Assembly: GCF_024054195.1 (NCBI RefSeq)
Contig: NZ_JAMXLB010000001.1
Span: 1,667,624-1,731,623 of the forward strand
From: Flavobacterium sp. NRK F7
GTDB lineage: Bacteria; Bacteroidota; Bacteroidia; Flavobacteriales; Flavobacteriaceae
Direction: 5' to 3'
DNA length: 64,000 bases
Of the stretch, positions 17,517-26,532 are shown piece after piece. Each line of letters begins with the position of its first letter. Position 1 is the first letter of the stretch. The translations under genes were made by a program, and so were the position numbers. The notes beneath the pieces are model-generated. The model was not told the DNA's origin. It was given only the letters and a program-made list of their open reading frames with translations, and did no database searches.

Positions 17517-19979
17517 TTGAAAAAACGAATTTTTTTAGTCTTTTTTTGCTTTTTAGCGCAATTTATTTTGGCACAAACAGCAAGAATTAAAGGTGTTATT
17601 TTAGACGAGTTTAATAATCCTATCGAAAAAGTAACCGTAAGTGTTGGAGACAAAGGAACTGAAACCAATAAAAATGGTTTCTATTCTTTGGAAGTTCCCG
17701 CAGAAAAAGAAATTACCATCGTTTTTTCTCATGTATCCTTCAAAAGTGCTACTATTATTACCACTTTAAAAAAGAATGAAGATTTCGAATTTTATCCTGT
17801 TTTAAATGATCGTGTCAATCAAATAGGTCCGGTTACCGTAACAGGAACAAGTAAAAAAAGAGTAGAAGGGGTCACTTCTATTGATCCGGTTGTAATACGA
17901 ACAATTCCTGGAGCGAATGCTGGAATCGAAAATGTACTTAAAACATTACCTGGAGTGTATTCTAATAATGAGTTGAGTACTTCCTATGCGGTAAGAGGAG
18001 GGAATTATGACGAAAATTTAGTGTATGTAAATGAAATAGAAGTATATCGTCCGTTTTTAATTCGCTCTGGACAACAAGAAGGATTAAGTTTTACCAATAC
18101 CAATATGGTTGAAAATGTTGATTTTTCAGCTGGAGGATTTCAGGCTAAATATGGAGATAAATTATCTTCCGTTTTAGATATTACCTATCGTAACCCCAAA
18201 CAATTTGCTGCAGGTATTGAAGCTAGTTTAATGGGCGGAAGTGCTACCGTAGAAGCGGTTTCCAAAAATCAAAAATGGAGTAATATAACAGGTATTCGTT
18301 ATCGAGACAATAGTTTATTGGTAAACAGTAAAGAAACGGAAACTAATTTTAGACCTTCTTTTGCTGATGTGCAAACTTTAGTGAACTTTAATGCCTCTAC
18401 AAAATGGAGTTGGAGCTTTTTAGGTAATATTTCTCAAAATAAATACAATTACGAACCCTTAACACGACAAACTAATTTTGGAACTGTTAGCGAACCTATA
18501 GCTCTTGTGGTCGTTTATGACGGACAAGAAAAAGATAAATACTTGACTTTATTTGGAGCTCTGAAATCGGTATACCAATACAATGCAAACAATAAATTGA
18601 AATTCATTGCTTCAACCTATCATACGCAAGAACAAGAGTATTATGATATTTTAGCGCAATATCGTTTAGGTGAAGTGGATTCTAACATTGGTTCAGAAAC
18701 TTTTGGTGATGTAGTGTATTCTAGAGGAATTGGTTCGCAATTGAGTCATGCTAGAAATGATTTAGATGCTTTAATTTTTAATGCAGAAACCAAAGGATTT
18801 CATGAAATAAATGAAAAAACACAAATCGAATGGGGAATTAAATACACCAAAGAGGACATTCGTGATCGAATTGTGGAATGGGAAGTGATTGATTCTGCTG
18901 GTTTTTCTTTACCAGCACCTATTTTGGATTACCAAAACGATCAGCCTTATAATCCTTATGTTGGACCTTTAGCACCGTATCAAAATAGAAGAGCGACCAA
19001 TTATACTACCATCAATCGTATTTCAGGGTATGCACAATGGAATTATAAAGGTGCATTTGGCGAACATAAATACTGGATGAATCTTGGTGTAAGAGGACAT
19101 CAATGGCAAGTAAAGAATACTAATAGTGTAGACGGTGATAGTCAATTTGTGGTTTCTCCTAGAGCACAATTTGCGATTAAACCGAATTGGGAAAAAGATA
19201 TGTTGTTCCGAATTTCTGGTGGAATGTATTACCAACCTCCGTTTTACAGAGAATTAAGAGATTATGATGGTGTGGTACAACCCAATGTAAAAGCGCAAAA
19301 ATCAGTGCATTTTGTAGTAAGCAATGATTATAGTTTTAAATTGTGGACCCGACCTTTTAAATTGGTTAGTGAAGCCTATTACAAAAAAAATACGGATGTA
19401 AATACGTATACAATTGATAATGTAAGAATTCGCTATCTTGCCAACAATGATGCTGAAGCTTATGCGTATGGTTTTGATGCACGTTTGAATGGAGAATTTG
19501 TACCAGGGACTGAATCTTGGTTTAGTTTTGGGTACTTGAAAACTGAAGAAAATCAGAATGATAGAGGTTATATTGCTAGACCAACCGATCAAAGATTAAA
19601 ATTTGGTTTGTTGTTTCAAGATTATATGCCTAATATTCCCAATTTTAAAGTGTATTTGAATTTGGTATACAATACCGGTTTGCCAGGTGGTTCTCCATCT
19701 TATGCAGATCCATATGACTATCAATTGCGATTAAAAGATTACCGTAGAGCGGATGTTGGATTTTCATATGTTTTTAAAGATCAAGAGATTCAATCGAGTA
19801 AAAAATGGTTGAAACCTTTTACTGATTTTTCTCTAGGATTAGAAATATTCAATTTATTTAATAATCAGAATGCCATTACAAATACTTGGGTTAGAGATGT
19901 CTATACCAAATCTCAATATGGTGTGCCAAACTATTTAACGACAAGGGTTTTTAATGTAAAGTTAATCGCGCATTTATAA
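17517..19979 (+). CDS. TonB-dependent receptor with carboxypeptidase-like regulatory domain
   Basis: This 820-aa outer-membrane receptor probably imports an unidentified substrate using TonB energy. Translation appears to start at TTG 17517: the encoded MKKRIFLVFFCFLAQFILAQ is a perfect signal peptide and no in-frame ATG precedes the mature protein. Residues 21-110 form a CarboxypepD_reg-like domain, followed by a plug (VIRTIPGANAGIENVLKTLPGVYSNNELSTSYAVRGG) and a 22-strand-type barrel. It is co-directional with the M23 gene and 11 nt from its stop, so likely coupled. Confidence 0.88.
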   Translation: MKKRIFLVFFCFLAQFILAQTARIKGVILDEFNNPIEKVTVSVGDKGTETNKNGFYSLEVPAEKEITIVFSHVSFKSATIITTLKKNEDFEFYPVLNDRVNQIGPVTVTGTSKKRVEGVTSIDPVVIRTIPGANAGIENVLKTLPGVYSNNELSTSYAVRGGNYDENLVYVNEIEVYRPFLIRSGQQEGLSFTNTNMVENVDFSAGGFQAKYGDKLSSVLDITYRNPKQFAAGIEASLMGGSATVEAVSKNQKWSNITGIRYRDNSLLVNSKETETNFRPSFADVQTLVNFNASTKWSWSFLGNISQNKYNYEPLTRQTNFGTVSEPIALVVVYDGQEKDKYLTLFGALKSVYQYNANNKLKFIASTYHTQEQEYYDILAQYRLGEVDSNIGSETFGDVVYSRGIGSQLSHARNDLDALIFNAETKGFHEINEKTQIEWGIKYTKEDIRDRIVEWEVIDSAGFSLPAPILDYQNDQPYNPYVGPLAPYQNRRATNYTTINRISGYAQWNYKGAFGEHKYWMNLGVRGHQWQVKNTNSVDGDSQFVVSPRAQFAIKPNWEKDMLFRISGGMYYQPPFYRELRDYDGVVQPNVKAQKSVHFVVSNDYSFKLWTRPFKLVSEAYYKKNTDVNTYTIDNVRIRYLANNDAEAYAYGFDARLNGEFVPGTESWFSFGYLKTEENQNDRGYIARPTDQRLKFGLLFQDYMPNIPNFKVYLNLVYNTGLPGGSPSYADPYDYQLRLKDYRRADVGFSYVFKDQEIQSSKKWLKPFTDFSLGLEIFNLFNNQNAITNTWVRDVYTKSQYGVPNYLTTRVFNVKLIAHL

Positions 19980-20002
19980 ATAAAAGCAGTCAAAAAAATT
20001 AG

Positions 20003-20010
20003 TATATTTG
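20003..20010 (+). promoter_or_regulatory. -7 promoter box of the EF-hand lipoprotein gene
   Basis: TATATTTG matches TAnnTTTG exactly, 17 nt before the ATG at 20028. Confidence 0.55.
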
Positions 20011-20027
20011 ATTATATATTTCAGATT

Positions 20028-20747
20028 ATGAATCACATTATAAAATATCTCCCTTGTTTGATTATCGTTTTTTTAGTGAGTTGTAAACAAGAAAAAACAA
20101 CTCCTAAAGTTATCTATGAAGAAACGAAAAGACCTACGGAACAGAAAAAAATAGATACTTCTTCTATCAAGATAGCCGATTTACCCATATTAATGGAAGG
20201 AACAAAATTTTTGATTCATCCTGTTGGAGATGTTCGCGTATATGATGATTACAGCAAAGTCTATGGTTCTAGTAAAACCAATCAAGTAAGTTATGCTATT
20301 TCTAACTACAACCGTTTTGAATTGACTGGATATTTTGAAAATTTAAAATTTCAACATATCGATTCTACTTCGGTAAAAGAATTAACGGATAAAACTATTC
20401 AAATTCAAACGGTAACCTATTTGAATACTATTGCTGAAAAAACTAAAAAGCAAATTTTAGTCTATATTTTAGTAGATTCTGATACGAATATCGATGGAAA
20501 GGTAAATCAAAATGATATTAAATCCTTATATATCAGTAATATTGATGGGTCTGGTTTTACTAAATTATCAGAGCCTTTGCAAGAACTTATCGATTGGAAT
20601 ATCATCGAAGTGCAAAACCGACTGTATTTTAGATGTATTGAAGATATTAATAAAAACGGTGCTTTTGATAAGAACGATAAAGTACATTATCACTCAGTTA
20701 ATTTAATGGCAGACGAATGGAAAGTTGAGGAATATAGGCCTATTTAA
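20028..20747 (+). CDS. Lipoprotein with two EF-hand-like calcium loops
   Basis: This 239-aa protein has a lipoprotein signal (MNHIIKYLPCLIIVFLVSC; lipobox Cys19). I do not recognise a named family. Two 12-residue loops match the EF-hand/dockerin pattern exactly: residues 152-163 (DTNIDGKVNQND) and 206-217 (DINKNGAFDKND), each with acidic or Asn ligands at positions 1, 3, 5 and 12 and Gly at 6. Calcium binding is therefore predicted. It may dock on or regulate a surface partner. It lies between a TonB receptor and an unknown secreted protein. Confidence 0.72.
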   Translation: MNHIIKYLPCLIIVFLVSCKQEKTTPKVIYEETKRPTEQKKIDTSSIKIADLPILMEGTKFLIHPVGDVRVYDDYSKVYGSSKTNQVSYAISNYNRFELTGYFENLKFQHIDSTSVKELTDKTIQIQTVTYLNTIAEKTKKQILVYILVDSDTNIDGKVNQNDIKSLYISNIDGSGFTKLSEPLQELIDWNIIEVQNRLYFRCIEDINKNGAFDKNDKVHYHSVNLMADEWKVEEYRPI

Positions 20748-20766
20748 AAGATAGAAGTTTGAATTC

Positions 20767-20782
20767 AGAATTCAGAAATTAG
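20767..20782. repeat. Left inverted repeat flanking the 279-aa gene
   Basis: AGAATTCAGAAATTAG recurs in inverted orientation at 21632-21647 with one mismatch. Confidence 0.6.
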
Positions 20783-20809
20783 TTGTAGTATCAATTGAAA
20801 ATTTAAGAT

Positions 20810-21649
20810 TTGAAAAATATATTCTTTTCAATACTTTTTCCCATTATGATTTTCTCACAAAATGAGTTATGTGATACAAGTATTGAATTTTCAAATTTGT
20901 TTTATAACAATGATTATGAAACTCTTTTATTGAAATTAGAAACGCTAAAGTCTAACGAAAATGATGTTTCACTCAATCCAATTCTTGATTTTAATTTAGG
21001 TCGATTATATTTTTATTTGAAAAAATATAACGAAGCTGAAGAGTTACTTTTAAATCTAAATGCTTCTGATGAAGTTTTTCATTTTAATAGATTTATATGT
21101 GACAAGTCTGTTTTTGTCGATGAGTATGAAGTTGAAAATATTTTCAGTAATCTTTCAGGAAATCAATTGAAACAGAAAACTCAACTTTTATTATCTGATA
21201 TTTATTACGAAAAACAAGAATATAACAAATCGCTGCAATATTTAAAAGATTCCAAAAAAAATGAAAACTGTAAGTTCGTTTCTTATGGTTGTGGGAATGC
21301 AATGATTAGTGATATTCTTCAATATGAACACCGAAAGTTTGCTATATTGAATAAATTGGGTGAAATTGAAGAAGCAAATCAATCTGGTTTATCTATTTTA
21401 TTTTTAACTCAAAACGAAAACCTAATTAAAGAACTCAAAGCTAATTTATTGCAGCAATATTCAAACAAAGAAATTATCAAGGAGTTAAAAACACAGTTAG
21501 AAGAAATTAAAAGAGGAGATATTGTTGTTTGTGAAAACATAATAAATACCTCATATATTGATTTTTTTACCTATAAAGTTCTTTTTTGGAAATCAGATGA
21601 AAAAATAACGAAAAGTAAATCCTATGAAATTCTAACTTCTGAATTCTAA
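20810..21649 (+). CDS. Secreted TPR-like protein of unknown function
   Basis: This 279-aa protein reads from a TTG start at 20810; the resulting MKNIFFSILFPIMIFSQ is a signal peptide, and the next in-frame ATG would cut it off. The body is helical with TPR-like pairs (DFNLGRLYFYLKKYNEAEELLLNL; LLSDIYYEKQEYNKSLQYLKDSK), suggesting protein-protein binding. No enzyme motif is seen. The last codons (EILTSEF) are encoded by an inverted repeat whose partner precedes the gene, so it may have arrived as a cassette. It overlaps the convergent DUF2971 gene by 4 nt. Confidence 0.6.
   Translation: MKNIFFSILFPIMIFSQNELCDTSIEFSNLFYNNDYETLLLKLETLKSNENDVSLNPILDFNLGRLYFYLKKYNEAEELLLNLNASDEVFHFNRFICDKSVFVDEYEVENIFSNLSGNQLKQKTQLLLSDIYYEKQEYNKSLQYLKDSKKNENCKFVSYGCGNAMISDILQYEHRKFAILNKLGEIEEANQSGLSILFLTQNENLIKELKANLLQQYSNKEIIKELKTQLEEIKRGDIVVCENIINTSYIDFFTYKVLFWKSDEKITKSKSYEILTSEF
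21632..21647. repeat. Right inverted repeat flanking the 279-aa gene
   Basis: CTAACTTCTGAATTCT is the reverse complement of the sequence at 20767-20782 with one mismatch. Confidence 0.6.
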
Positions 21650-22347
21650 ATTAAAATATCACTTTCTAAATCGGATTTTTCAATAGCAATTTCGTAACCG
21701 AGTTTTTTCACCATTTGAACTACTAGGTTTTTATACCAATTTTCACTTTTGGGATGGATGTAAATTTTTTCAATCAATTCATTGATTATTACATCTATTT
21801 TTAACCCTTCATTAATTGATATTTGCGAATGGCTTACATCCGAAATTATGCGTATTTCACGTTCGTATTGAAAACTTTTTCGTTTGAATAAAAAAGGGAA
21901 AAACGTATCTTCAAAAGGAATATATTCTTTCTTGTAATCGATGTAATTGACTTCACCAATATATTGTTCAAAATGTTTTTCTACGGCTAATGCTTTTTTT
22001 AATCTTCCAATGGTCGATTGTATGGCTAAACCTTCATTGTTTTTAGTGAAAATTTGCCACATTGCAAAAGATTCATATTCATTGGCATGCCAACTACTCA
22101 CGACTACTTTTTCGCGATGTGATTTGTAATAATCTAAAAACTTGGGATTATTGGCCGCAATTTTTTTAATTTCTTCAAAGGTGGGTTCTGAAAAAGTACC
22201 TTCGTACTGATCTTCAAATTTATCTGAACGTGACATGAATAACTTTTGAGATAAAAGCATATCTAAAAACTTGGATAAATCCAAATATTTCCAAACCACA
22301 AGTTGGTCGTTATCAGATAATTTAATATCAGGACTATTTACATACAT
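21646..22347 (-). CDS. DUF2971 domain-containing protein
   Basis: This 233-aa cytosolic protein has the DUF2971 pattern: VWKYLDLSKFLDMLLSQKLFMSRSDKFEDQYEG near the N-terminus, SSWHANEYESFAMWQIF in the middle, and the KRKSFQYEREIRII block. The family is widespread, often in accessory or defence-linked loci, and has no established activity. An upstream in-frame TTG falls within a TACATTTG promoter box, so the ATG at 22347 is preferred. Confidence 0.8.
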   Translation of the reverse strand: MYVNSPDIKLSDNDQLVVWKYLDLSKFLDMLLSQKLFMSRSDKFEDQYEGTFSEPTFEEIKKIAANNPKFLDYYKSHREKVVVSSWHANEYESFAMWQIFTKNNEGLAIQSTIGRLKKALAVEKHFEQYIGEVNYIDYKKEYIPFEDTFFPFLFKRKSFQYEREIRIISDVSHSQISINEGLKIDVIINELIEKIYIHPKSENWYKNLVVQMVKKLGYEIAIEKSDLESDILI

Positions 22348-22402
22348 ATTGAAGTCGTTTCCTCTCAAATGTAGTAAATTTTTAAAATAGTTGTAGTAGA
22401 AA

Positions 22403-22855
22403 TTAAGCTACTTTTGTCCAAATTTCCGTACGGCCTAATAAGGAAATGCCAATATAACCTCTAACTTTTAATGTATTTCCCTCTTTTTTGATATGACAAC
22501 TATAGGTTTTACCCGATTGCGGATCGTATATTTTTCCGTTTTCCCAAATTTTATCTTCCGAATTGTATTCAAATCCAGAAATAATTTGTAATCCTATAAT
22601 AGGGTTGGTTCTCTTACTTTTATCAGGATTGTTTACATCCAAAGCTTTTTTACCTTCTCGAAGAGGATTTTTCAACCATACTATTTTTCCGTAGTATTTT
22701 GCATTGGATTCATAAATTTCAATCTTAGCATTGTCATCACCTGCCGTTAACCAAGTACCCACGATAGCATCTGCGGGATTGTTTTCCATTGGTAAAGAGG
22801 TAAAGCTTAAACTAATAAAAGCGGTTAAAATATATAAGAAAACACTTCTTTTCAT
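22403..22855 (-). CDS. DUF2147 domain-containing secreted protein
   Basis: This 150-aa protein starts MKRSVFLYILTAFISLSF, a signal peptide; a longer reading frame would run into the ABC transporter gene. The DUF2147 core is IVGTWLTAGDDNAKIEIYESNAKYYGKIVWLKNP followed by DPQSGKTYSCHIKKEGNTLKVRGYIGISLLGRTEIWTK. The domain is probably a small lipocalin-like beta-barrel in the periplasm with an unknown ligand. It is the last gene of a leftward run. Confidence 0.85.
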   Translation of the reverse strand: MKRSVFLYILTAFISLSFTSLPMENNPADAIVGTWLTAGDDNAKIEIYESNAKYYGKIVWLKNPLREGKKALDVNNPDKSKRTNPIIGLQIISGFEYNSEDKIWENGKIYDPQSGKTYSCHIKKEGNTLKVRGYIGISLLGRTEIWTKVA

Positions 22856-22865
22856 CGGGTTTTTT

Positions 22866-24695
22866 TTATTCAAAAGATTGCATTGAAACCAATTTGGCAT
22901 ACATACCCTCTTTGGCTAAAAGATCGGCATGCGTTCCTTGTTCGACGATTTCCCCTTTTTGCATTACTACAATAGTATCAGCTTTTTGAATAGTAGACAA
23001 ACGGTGTGCAATAACAACAGAGGTTCGGTTTTGCATCATGTTTTCCAATGCTACTTGAACAAGCTTTTCGCTTTCAGTATCTAAAGCTGAGGTCGCCTCA
23101 TCTAAAATCATGATAGGAGGGTTTTTTAAGACCGCACGAGCAATAGATAAACGTTGTTTTTGACCACCCGATAATTTTCCACCAGCATCACCTATATTGG
23201 TCTCAATGCCAAGAGGTAAATCTTTTACAAATTCGTAAGCATTCGCAATTTTTAAAGCTTCAATGATTTCTTCATCTGTTGCATCTGGTTTACCAATCAA
23301 AATGTTTTGTTTGATCGTATCGTTAAATAGGATAGAATCTTGCGTAACTAAACCCATTAAACTTCTTAAAGAATGAATGTCCCAGTCTTTAATATCGGTT
23401 CCATCAATTTTAATGCTGCCTTCGTTCACGTCGTAAAAACGCGTTAATAAATTTGCAATCGTACTTTTTCCAGAACCGGATTGTCCTACTAAAGCAACCG
23501 TTTTTCCTTTAGGTACTTTTATAGAGAAATTCTTAAGTACATTTTCATCTCCATATCTAAAGTTGATATTTTCAATAGAAATTTCGTTTTCAAAAGTATT
23601 TTTTACTAAAGCATTTTCTTTCGTATCAATGGTGTTTTCTTGTTCTAAAATTTCAAAAACACGATCAGCCGCAGCAATACCATTTTTTACTGCATAAGAA
23701 GCTTTAGATATGGCTTTGGCAGGTGTAAGGATGTTATAGGCTAATCCCATGAAAACCAAAAAGATGGCTCCGTCAAGAGTTTTATCTTCTAAAACTAGAG
23801 TTCCTCCATAAAAGAGAAGAATAGCAATGGTTATAATACCCATTACCTCGCTTAAAGGTCCTGCTAAGTTATTTTTTTTACCAATTTTATTGGAAAGATT
23901 TAATAAACGATCTATGGAACTAGCAAATTTATTTTTAAAAACAGGCTCTGCATTGTAGCTTTTTACCACTTTTAATCCTGTAAGTGTTTCTTCAACTAAA
24001 GAAATCATGTAACCACCTTCGTTTTGCGCGCGTAAGGATTGTGATTTTAAACTTTTACCAACTCTGGAAATAATTAAACCTGATATCGGTATAAAGATGA
24101 ATACAAAAAGGGTCAGTTTCCAGCTATAAACAAACATCATGGCTATCGAAAAAATGATTGTAAAAGGTTCTTTTACAATAAGTTCTAATAGCATAAAGAA
24201 GGAATTTTGTACTTCACCTACATCACCAAGCATTCTTGCCATTACATCTCCTTTTCGTTTTTCTGAGTAGAAAGAAACGGGTAAACTGATAACTTTTTTA
24301 TACATCACATTACGTAATTTAGCAGTAACACCATTCCGTAAATGCATCATATGATAAGAAGCTAAATAGCCAGATATGTTTTTGAGTAAAAATGTAAAAA
24401 TTACTATAGAAACCACTAAAAGTAGCGATTTTTGAGGTGTGCCACTATCACTAAATAGTGTTACTTTATAATAGAGTAAGTTTTCTAAATAACTTTTTAA
24501 ATGAAAGATATCTTGATAAATAGGTTCGATTGTAACTCTTTTTGTTTTATCAAATAATACATTCATCATGGGCAACAAAGTCACATAAGATAATGTACTA
24601 AATAAAGCATATAAAATATTATAGAATACATTCCAACCAATATGATTTTTGAAAGGTTTTAAATAAGGTCTAAGTTTTTGAATTATTTTTTTCAT
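22866..24695 (-). CDS. ABC transporter, fused permease and ATPase (MsbA-like)
   Basis: This 609-aa half-transporter of the exporter type works as a homodimer in the inner membrane. Six transmembrane helices occupy residues 1-320. The nucleotide-binding domain has Walker A GQSGSGKST, the signature LSGGQKQR, Walker B IMILDEATSALD and the H-loop AHRLST. Similarity to MsbA/lipid-A or multidrug exporters is general, so the substrate is not assigned. Its ATG overlaps the stop of the phosphomutase gene (TAATG), indicating translational coupling. Confidence 0.9.
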   Translation of the reverse strand: MKKIIQKLRPYLKPFKNHIGWNVFYNILYALFSTLSYVTLLPMMNVLFDKTKRVTIEPIYQDIFHLKSYLENLLYYKVTLFSDSGTPQKSLLLVVSIVIFTFLLKNISGYLASYHMMHLRNGVTAKLRNVMYKKVISLPVSFYSEKRKGDVMARMLGDVGEVQNSFFMLLELIVKEPFTIIFSIAMMFVYSWKLTLFVFIFIPISGLIISRVGKSLKSQSLRAQNEGGYMISLVEETLTGLKVVKSYNAEPVFKNKFASSIDRLLNLSNKIGKKNNLAGPLSEVMGIITIAILLFYGGTLVLEDKTLDGAIFLVFMGLAYNILTPAKAISKASYAVKNGIAAADRVFEILEQENTIDTKENALVKNTFENEISIENINFRYGDENVLKNFSIKVPKGKTVALVGQSGSGKSTIANLLTRFYDVNEGSIKIDGTDIKDWDIHSLRSLMGLVTQDSILFNDTIKQNILIGKPDATDEEIIEALKIANAYEFVKDLPLGIETNIGDAGGKLSGGQKQRLSIARAVLKNPPIMILDEATSALDTESEKLVQVALENMMQNRTSVVIAHRLSTIQKADTIVVMQKGEIVEQGTHADLLAKEGMYAKLVSMQSFE

Positions 24696-26422
24696 TAGGT
24701 AAGCTGCATTTCAGCAATAATATTTGTAATTTTTTGATCTAAAATCAATTCTGTTGCATTATAATCATCTACAGATGGTAATTCGGTATGTACACTAAAA
24801 TAAAATTTAATTTTAGGTTCTGTACCACTTGGTCTTGCACAAATTTTTGTTCCGTCTTCTAAATAATAAATTAATACATTCGATTTTGGAATCGTAATTT
24901 CATAGGTCTCATTGCTCATTACATCCAAAGCTTTTGAACTTTGATAATCTTCAATACAAACCACACGTTGACCGTTTATTTCTTTTAAAGGATGCTCGCG
25001 TAAATCAATCATCATTTTTTTAATTTCATTCGCACCTTCAATTCCCTTTTTAGTGATAGAAATAAGGTATTCTTTGTAAAAACCATAATCTAAAGAAAGG
25101 TTAATCAATTCTTTAAATAAGGAACTACCAGCCGCTTTTGCTTGAGCTGCAATTTCACAGACTAATAGAATAGCGGCAACAGCATCTTTATCGCGTACTG
25201 CATCGCCTACCATATAACCAAAACTTTCCTCACCACCTCCAATAAATTGTTGTTTTGGAAAATCTTTAATGAACTTCGCAATCCATTTAAAACCGGTTAA
25301 ACCTACTTTACATTCTACACCATAAGCAGAAGCTAAATCGAGCATCATTGGAGTGGATACAATAGTCGAGCCAATGAACTCATTTCCTGTTATTTTGTCA
25401 GCTCTTTTCCATTGTTCTAACAAAAAGGCAGTCATAATTACCATGGTTTGGTTTCCGTTAAGTAATTTAAGATTACCCTCTAAATCACGTACAGCTACTC
25501 CCAATCGATCGCTATCAGGATCGGTTCCCACTACAATATCAGCATCAATTTTATCTGCTAGTTCTAAAGCCATGGTTAACGCTTCAGGTTCTTCAGGATT
25601 TGGAGATTTTACAGTTGGGAAATTACCATCTGGAACCGCTTGTTCAGGAACAATATTCACATTTTTATAGCCTGCCAAATCTAAAACACTTGGAATAGAT
25701 TTAATAGAAGTACCGTGTAAAGAAGTATATACGATTTTTAACGCATCTTTTGCGCTTTGTGGTGTATTAAAACTCGCGTTTTCAATTGTTGAATTCCAAA
25801 AAGCAACATCAATTTCTTCGTCAATGTATTCAATTAAAGAATCATTTGCTTCAAAAAGAATATCGCTGTATTGCAGGTTTTCAATGATTTCAATAATCTC
25901 ACCATCTTGAGGAGGTACTAATTGTCCGCCATCTTGCCAATATACTTTATAACCATTGTATTCTGGTGGATTATGAGAAGCGGTTAAAACAATACCTGCA
26001 TGACATTTTAAATGACGTACAGCAAATGACAATTCAGGAGTAGGTCTTAAGTCTGAAAATAGATAGACTTGAATGCCATTTGCAGAAAAAACATCAGCCA
26101 CCACTTTAGCTAAAGTATTACTATTATGACGACAATCATAAGCAATAGCCACTTTAAGAGCTTCTCCTGCAAATACTTTCTTTAAATAATTGCTTAAACC
26201 TTGTGTATTTTTGCCTAAAGTATATTTGTTAATACGATTGGTTCCAACGCCCATAATACCACGCATTCCACCAGTACCAAATTCTAAATTTTTATAAAAA
26301 GAATCCTCCAGTTCTTTGGGAGAACTAGTCATCATTTTTTCAATTTCTTCTTTTGTTTTGGAATCAAATGTAGGGGTTAACCATTCATTTGCTTTTTCTA
26401 GAATTTGTTTGTCGATATGCAT
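24695..26422 (-). CDS. Phospho-sugar mutase (phosphoglucomutase/phosphomannomutase)
   Basis: This 575-aa enzyme of the alpha-D-phosphohexomutase superfamily interconverts hexose 1- and 6-phosphates. The catalytic serine loop is TASHNPPEYNGYK, the metal loop DPDSDRLGV, the sugar-binding loop GGEESFGYMVGD, and the phosphate-binding loop RPSGTEPKIKFY. Length fits the bacterial PgcA type. Domain order is complete. It is coupled to the downstream ABC exporter, with no obvious functional link. Confidence 0.93.
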   Translation of the reverse strand: MHIDKQILEKANEWLTPTFDSKTKEEIEKMMTSSPKELEDSFYKNLEFGTGGMRGIMGVGTNRINKYTLGKNTQGLSNYLKKVFAGEALKVAIAYDCRHNSNTLAKVVADVFSANGIQVYLFSDLRPTPELSFAVRHLKCHAGIVLTASHNPPEYNGYKVYWQDGGQLVPPQDGEIIEIIENLQYSDILFEANDSLIEYIDEEIDVAFWNSTIENASFNTPQSAKDALKIVYTSLHGTSIKSIPSVLDLAGYKNVNIVPEQAVPDGNFPTVKSPNPEEPEALTMALELADKIDADIVVGTDPDSDRLGVAVRDLEGNLKLLNGNQTMVIMTAFLLEQWKRADKITGNEFIGSTIVSTPMMLDLASAYGVECKVGLTGFKWIAKFIKDFPKQQFIGGGEESFGYMVGDAVRDKDAVAAILLVCEIAAQAKAAGSSLFKELINLSLDYGFYKEYLISITKKGIEGANEIKKMMIDLREHPLKEINGQRVVCIEDYQSSKALDVMSNETYEITIPKSNVLIYYLEDGTKICARPSGTEPKIKFYFSVHTELPSVDDYNATELILDQKITNIIAEMQLT

Positions 26423-26440
26423 ATTGTATGTTTTTTTTGA

Positions 26441-26532
26441 AGCTATTTCCTGCTATTCGCTATATCTTTTATTTTACTTCGACAAGCTCCGATAAAATAA
26501 AAGGATGCCGCTACTATCAGGGCTATTACGCT
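26441..26532. repeat. Imperfect palindromic intergenic element
   Basis: About 90 nt form a large imperfect hairpin between the phosphomutase and GT2 genes. The perfect inner arms CTTTTATTTTA (26466-26476) and TAAAATAAAAG (26493-26503) enclose a CTTCGACAAGCTCCGA core, and outer arms with CCTG...ATCTTTT / AAAAGGAT...CAGG also pair. I recall similar elements scattered in flavobacterial genomes. Confidence 0.55.

Noticed and set aside
25353..25670. 105-aa rightward ORF inside the phosphomutase gene
   Set aside because: It is antisense to conserved catalytic motifs of the phosphohexomutase and has no independent support.
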